Positions 17,600 through 20,000 of a stretch of DNA of 20,000 nucleotides are shown here, piece after piece (position 1 is the first letter of the stretch; each line of letters begins with the position of its first letter). Made by a program: the position numbers and the translations under genes. Source of the DNA: Trachelipus rathkii (lineage: Eukaryota > Arthropoda > Malacostraca > Isopoda > Trachelipodidae); the NCBI GenBank assembly GCA_015478945.1, contig JABUQX010027773.1, forward strand, positions 1 to 20,000, in the 5' to 3' direction. The notes below the pieces were generated by a model. It worked only from the letters and a program-made list of their open reading frames with translations, did no database searches and was not told where the DNA came from.

Positions 17600-19147
17600 T
17601 GTAGCAATTTTTTGTTAACAAAATGTGGCAGAGATGCTTCATTCCCATTTCAAAAAATCGATCGATTTTAAATAAAGTTCGATTTTTTTTAGAATCCGTT
17701 AGTCTTAACTATTACCAAAAAATGAAAACTTGCACAAGGTCAAAGGTAAATAAATTGCTATTAATAGTAGATATGTGGGTGAAGATAAAAACAATATTCA
17801 TAAAACGCAAGCAGTAAGAGATACTAAATCGCAACATTTCAGCGAATATATCCAACAACTTGTTGCTGACGTTTTAAAAGAATTCGAAATTAATAAAAGG
17901 CAAGTAATTAGCTTAATTACGGATAACGCATCAAACATGTAATACGATTGAAAAATTAAATAAAAACAATGAGAACGAGGACGGGAAACTGGTAAACGTG
18001 ATATTGATTTTATTGAATGTAAAAAAGAAGTAAAAGTTGATTTTCCGAAGGAACTTGATAACACTATGAAAAGACAGATCCAATGACTTTAACGTTACAC
18101 ACATGAGAAGTGGAATTCACACTTTACAGTTAACAGTGCATGATGGTCTCCTCAATACTTGTACAGGAAATCTTATAAGGAAGGCGAGACAAATAGCAAA
18201 ATCAACACGTACCACAAAATTAATGGAAGTTTTAAAACTTCAAGCTGGTAAATGGCATTCTTAGATCAAGAGACAAGATTGAGAAGTACATATCTTATAC
18301 TCAAAAGGCTTCTGCAACTAAAACACTATATTAGTATGATGCATGCCGGTATTCCTGAACTTTCTCTCTCCGATAGTCAGTGAGAGCAATCGAAACCCTC
18401 AAAGAATTATTAAAAGACCCATACTTTACAACAAATAAAATTTAAGCAGAAGACTTGACTACATGAAAATTTTATAGAGATTGAGAATATCTAATTAATG
18501 TACTCGAGAATAAAGGAAGAATTTTAGCAGATTACTTTAAAAATTCCATGAAAAGAAGAGAAAGAATGTTAACTGAAAACAAAATATTTTGTCGGTCATC
18601 TTTTTTTATTCACAGTTCAGAATCTTTCTCAGAACTGAAGATTTGATATTAAAAGCTAGGAATTCTCTTTGTGAACTAGGATTTAAAATGAATAATACTA
18701 TCGAACAAAAATCTTGGTCGGAATCTGATAGTTCATCAGTTTCAGGAATCCATCTTTGTGGTATTTTACCAGATGAAGATGAAGTCAAATTTGACAAACA
18801 ATGGGATCAATTGGATCATGCAGAAAAGCAGTTGAAAAAAAAAATCTACCATTATAAGACCTACAACCTAAAGATCCTCTAGAAAAATACAAAGGTAAAT
18901 TCCATAAGGCATTAGATGAAATAATGAAAATCGACCGAAAATCAAAGGTAACGGTTAAAGAGGCAATCACTCACTACTCTAAAATTTTATAAGATGCGAC
19001 TTACACAGTTACAGCTTTGCCTCCTTCTCAAATGAATGCTGAGCGCTTATTTCTGCTTTAAAAATAATAAAATTACATCTAAGGACATCGTTAAAGGAGG
19101 ATTTTATTGAAGGAATTTTATTTTTAAGAAACAAATGTTTGGAATAA
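17600..19147 (+). pseudogene. hAT transposase remnant (ZBED-like), heavily decayed
   Basis: Reading the three plus frames in turn gives ordered hAT blocks. TKSQHFSEYIQQLVADVLK and VISLITDNASNM (about 17826-17940) carry the second catalytic aspartate region. SGIHTLQLTVHDGL (18109-18150) is the CxxH-type histidine block. DQETRLRSTYLILKRLLQLK (about 18264-18323) stands where a TRW motif is expected, with W lost. EDLILKARNSLCELGF (18632-18690), an acidic linker, and VKEAITHYSKIL (about 18955-18990) follow. Last is LPPSQMNAERLF, a one-base shift near 19050, then SALKIIKLHLRTSLKED and the end at 19147, the hAT C-terminal dimerisation region. Many in-frame stops and at least four frame changes make it non-functional. 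The N-terminal BED finger is not recognisable. It is a different hAT lineage from the one at 3910-7043. Confidence 0.85.
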
Positions 19148-19204
19148 AATTATATTACATATGCTCTGGGACATAGTCTGTGCAAAACTCTTACATCAAA
19201 TATC

Positions 19205-19500
19205 CAGTGATCAAAGAGAAATTATTTTAAAATTTAGGAAGAAAGTTATTAATAATTTTATTTTTTAATTTATAAAAAATCTTTTTTGAATAAAATTTTA
19301 TTACAAATGTTCAGGTAGTTCATAGTTCAAAGAGGAATTATTTTAAACTTTAGGAAGAAACTGAAGTATAATTTTTTGCGTTTTTTAAAAATTGTTTTTT
19401 TGGGGAAAAAATTTTTTTTAATAAAATTATAATACATAAATATACAGGCAGTTCATCGTTCAAAGAGGAATTATATTAAAATTTAGGAAGGTAGTGAATT
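19205..19500. repeat. Three tandem repeats downstream of the hAT remnant
   Basis: TCAAAGAG-AATTAT-TTAAA-TTTAGGAAG occurs at 19211, 19327 and 19460 (spacing 116 and 133). It is preceded in the last two copies by CAGGTAGTTCATAG or CAGGCAGTTCATCG, and a AATAAAAT-TTA-TACA block also recurs. The region lies between the transposase stop and the right end of the element, so these are 3' non-coding repeats of the transposon. Confidence 0.8.
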
Positions 19501-19651
19501 ATACTTTTTTTTGTATTTCTTAAAAATCTTATATTTTGTAAAACATTTTATGTTTTTAATTTAATTTAAGTTAATAATTTGCATCATACCATGAAAAGTT
19601 TGTAACAGAGAATTAATGATTTCATAATTGTAAATGGAGAAGGAATTATAA

Positions 19652-19798
19652 CTAGGAGCCAGAGCAGGAGCCAAACAATTTAAAAATGCCAGAGCAGGGT
19701 AATTTTAAAATGCTGAAGCCGGAGTCGGGTCCGAGTAATTTTAAAATGATGGAGTCGGAGCCGGAGCCGGCAAATAATTTACCGGCTCCGCAGCCCTG
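19652..19798. mobile_element. Right end of hAT element with GGAGCC repeats and terminus CAGCCCTG
   Basis: The reverse complement starts CAGGGCTGCGGAGCCGG, a hAT terminus form seen in many animals. Inside it, GGAGCC/GGAGTC units alternate with AATTTTAAAATG (copies near 19677, 19701 and 19736). A perfect 9-bp stem CGGAGCCGG (19762-19770) and CCGGCTCCG (19782-19790) sits next to the tip. Position and order fit the transposase remnant at 17600-19147. The expected 8-bp target duplicate would be GTTGAAAC (19799-19806), but no left partner is seen. Confidence 0.7.
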
Positions 19799-20000
19799 GT
19801 TGAAACTACAAAACTGAGTGAATCTGACGTCAAACACAAGTGGGCGGAGTAATATGAGTAACGTCATTGATCGTTAGTTAGCTTGAGTTACCTTATGAGG
19901 TTAATCTGTGGTATTTATTTAACCAATTAAAATATAATACAAATTACCTATTACCTTTGTTTTTAACTTTCATAAAAATTTCCGGAAGTTTGTTTTTAAC
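19799..20000. other. Flank of the hAT element with a CRE / GC-box cluster
   Basis: After the hAT terminus come a perfect CRE octamer TGACGTCA (19825-19832), a GC-box-like GTGGGCGGAG (19840-19849) and a CRE half-site ACGTCA (19861-19866), followed by a TATTTATT about 45 bases on. This could be promoter-like host sequence or chance; the window ends before any transcript could be judged. Confidence 0.35.

Noticed and set aside
17798..18064. 88-codon minus-strand ORF, and minus-strand ORFs at 18606-18970
   Set aside because: They are opposite-strand shadows of the hAT remnant read on the plus strand.

Overview
This is a eukaryotic genomic window without any recognisable intact host gene. It is AT-rich and packed with simple repeats: long (TA)n blocks, two (TAA)n tracts, a (GA)n tract and several poly-T runs. 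Between them lie decayed transposable elements of at least four kinds. There is no operon structure, ribosome-binding site, CRISPR array, rRNA or tRNA that I can see. The mix points to an arthropod and most likely a decapod crustacean: LINE reverse-transcriptase ends of the type common in crustacean assemblies, hAT ends beginning GTGGCGTATCCAG, frequent AGCCTA words, and heavy TA/GA microsatellites. That assignment is inference; a sequence search would settle it.

Layout. 1-2940: low-complexity start, a G/T-skewed stretch, then about 1.4 kb of ordinary sequence with one unrecognised ORF, then poly-T runs. 2945-3744: a repeat with inverted ends and internal units of about 185 bp. 3910-7043: a nearly complete minus-strand hAT DNA transposon (about 3.1 kb) with matching terminal inverted repeats and a ZMYM1/TTF-type transposase split into two ORFs by one frameshift. 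7141-7794: plus-strand LINE RT remnant with an A-rich tail. 8873-9885: minus-strand LINE RT remnant of a different lineage, 5' truncated. 10255-10509: (TAA)n tract touching the 3' end of a Ty3/Gypsy retrotransposon. 10718-13027: Gypsy pol ORF of 769 codons (RT, RNase H, integrase) lacking gag, protease and the start of RT.

13165-14124 is mostly (TA)n with a short hAT-like terminus. 14451-15142 is a satellite array with a 180-bp period, each full unit carrying a 77-nt near-perfect palindrome. 15196-15314 is (GA)n, followed by three diverged tandem units to about 15870. 16570-17095 is (TA)n holding a second hAT-like terminus. 17600-19147 is a badly decayed plus-strand hAT transposase, followed by three tandem 3' repeats and a GGAGCC-rich hAT right end finishing at 19798. 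The last 200 bases look like non-repeat sequence with a CRE/GC-box cluster.

The coding pieces do not work together; they are independent insertions of different ages. The hAT at 3910-7043 and the Gypsy pol look youngest because their reading frames are almost clean. The LINE pieces and the hAT at 17600-19147 are old. The most unusual structure is the palindrome-bearing satellite at 14451-15142.
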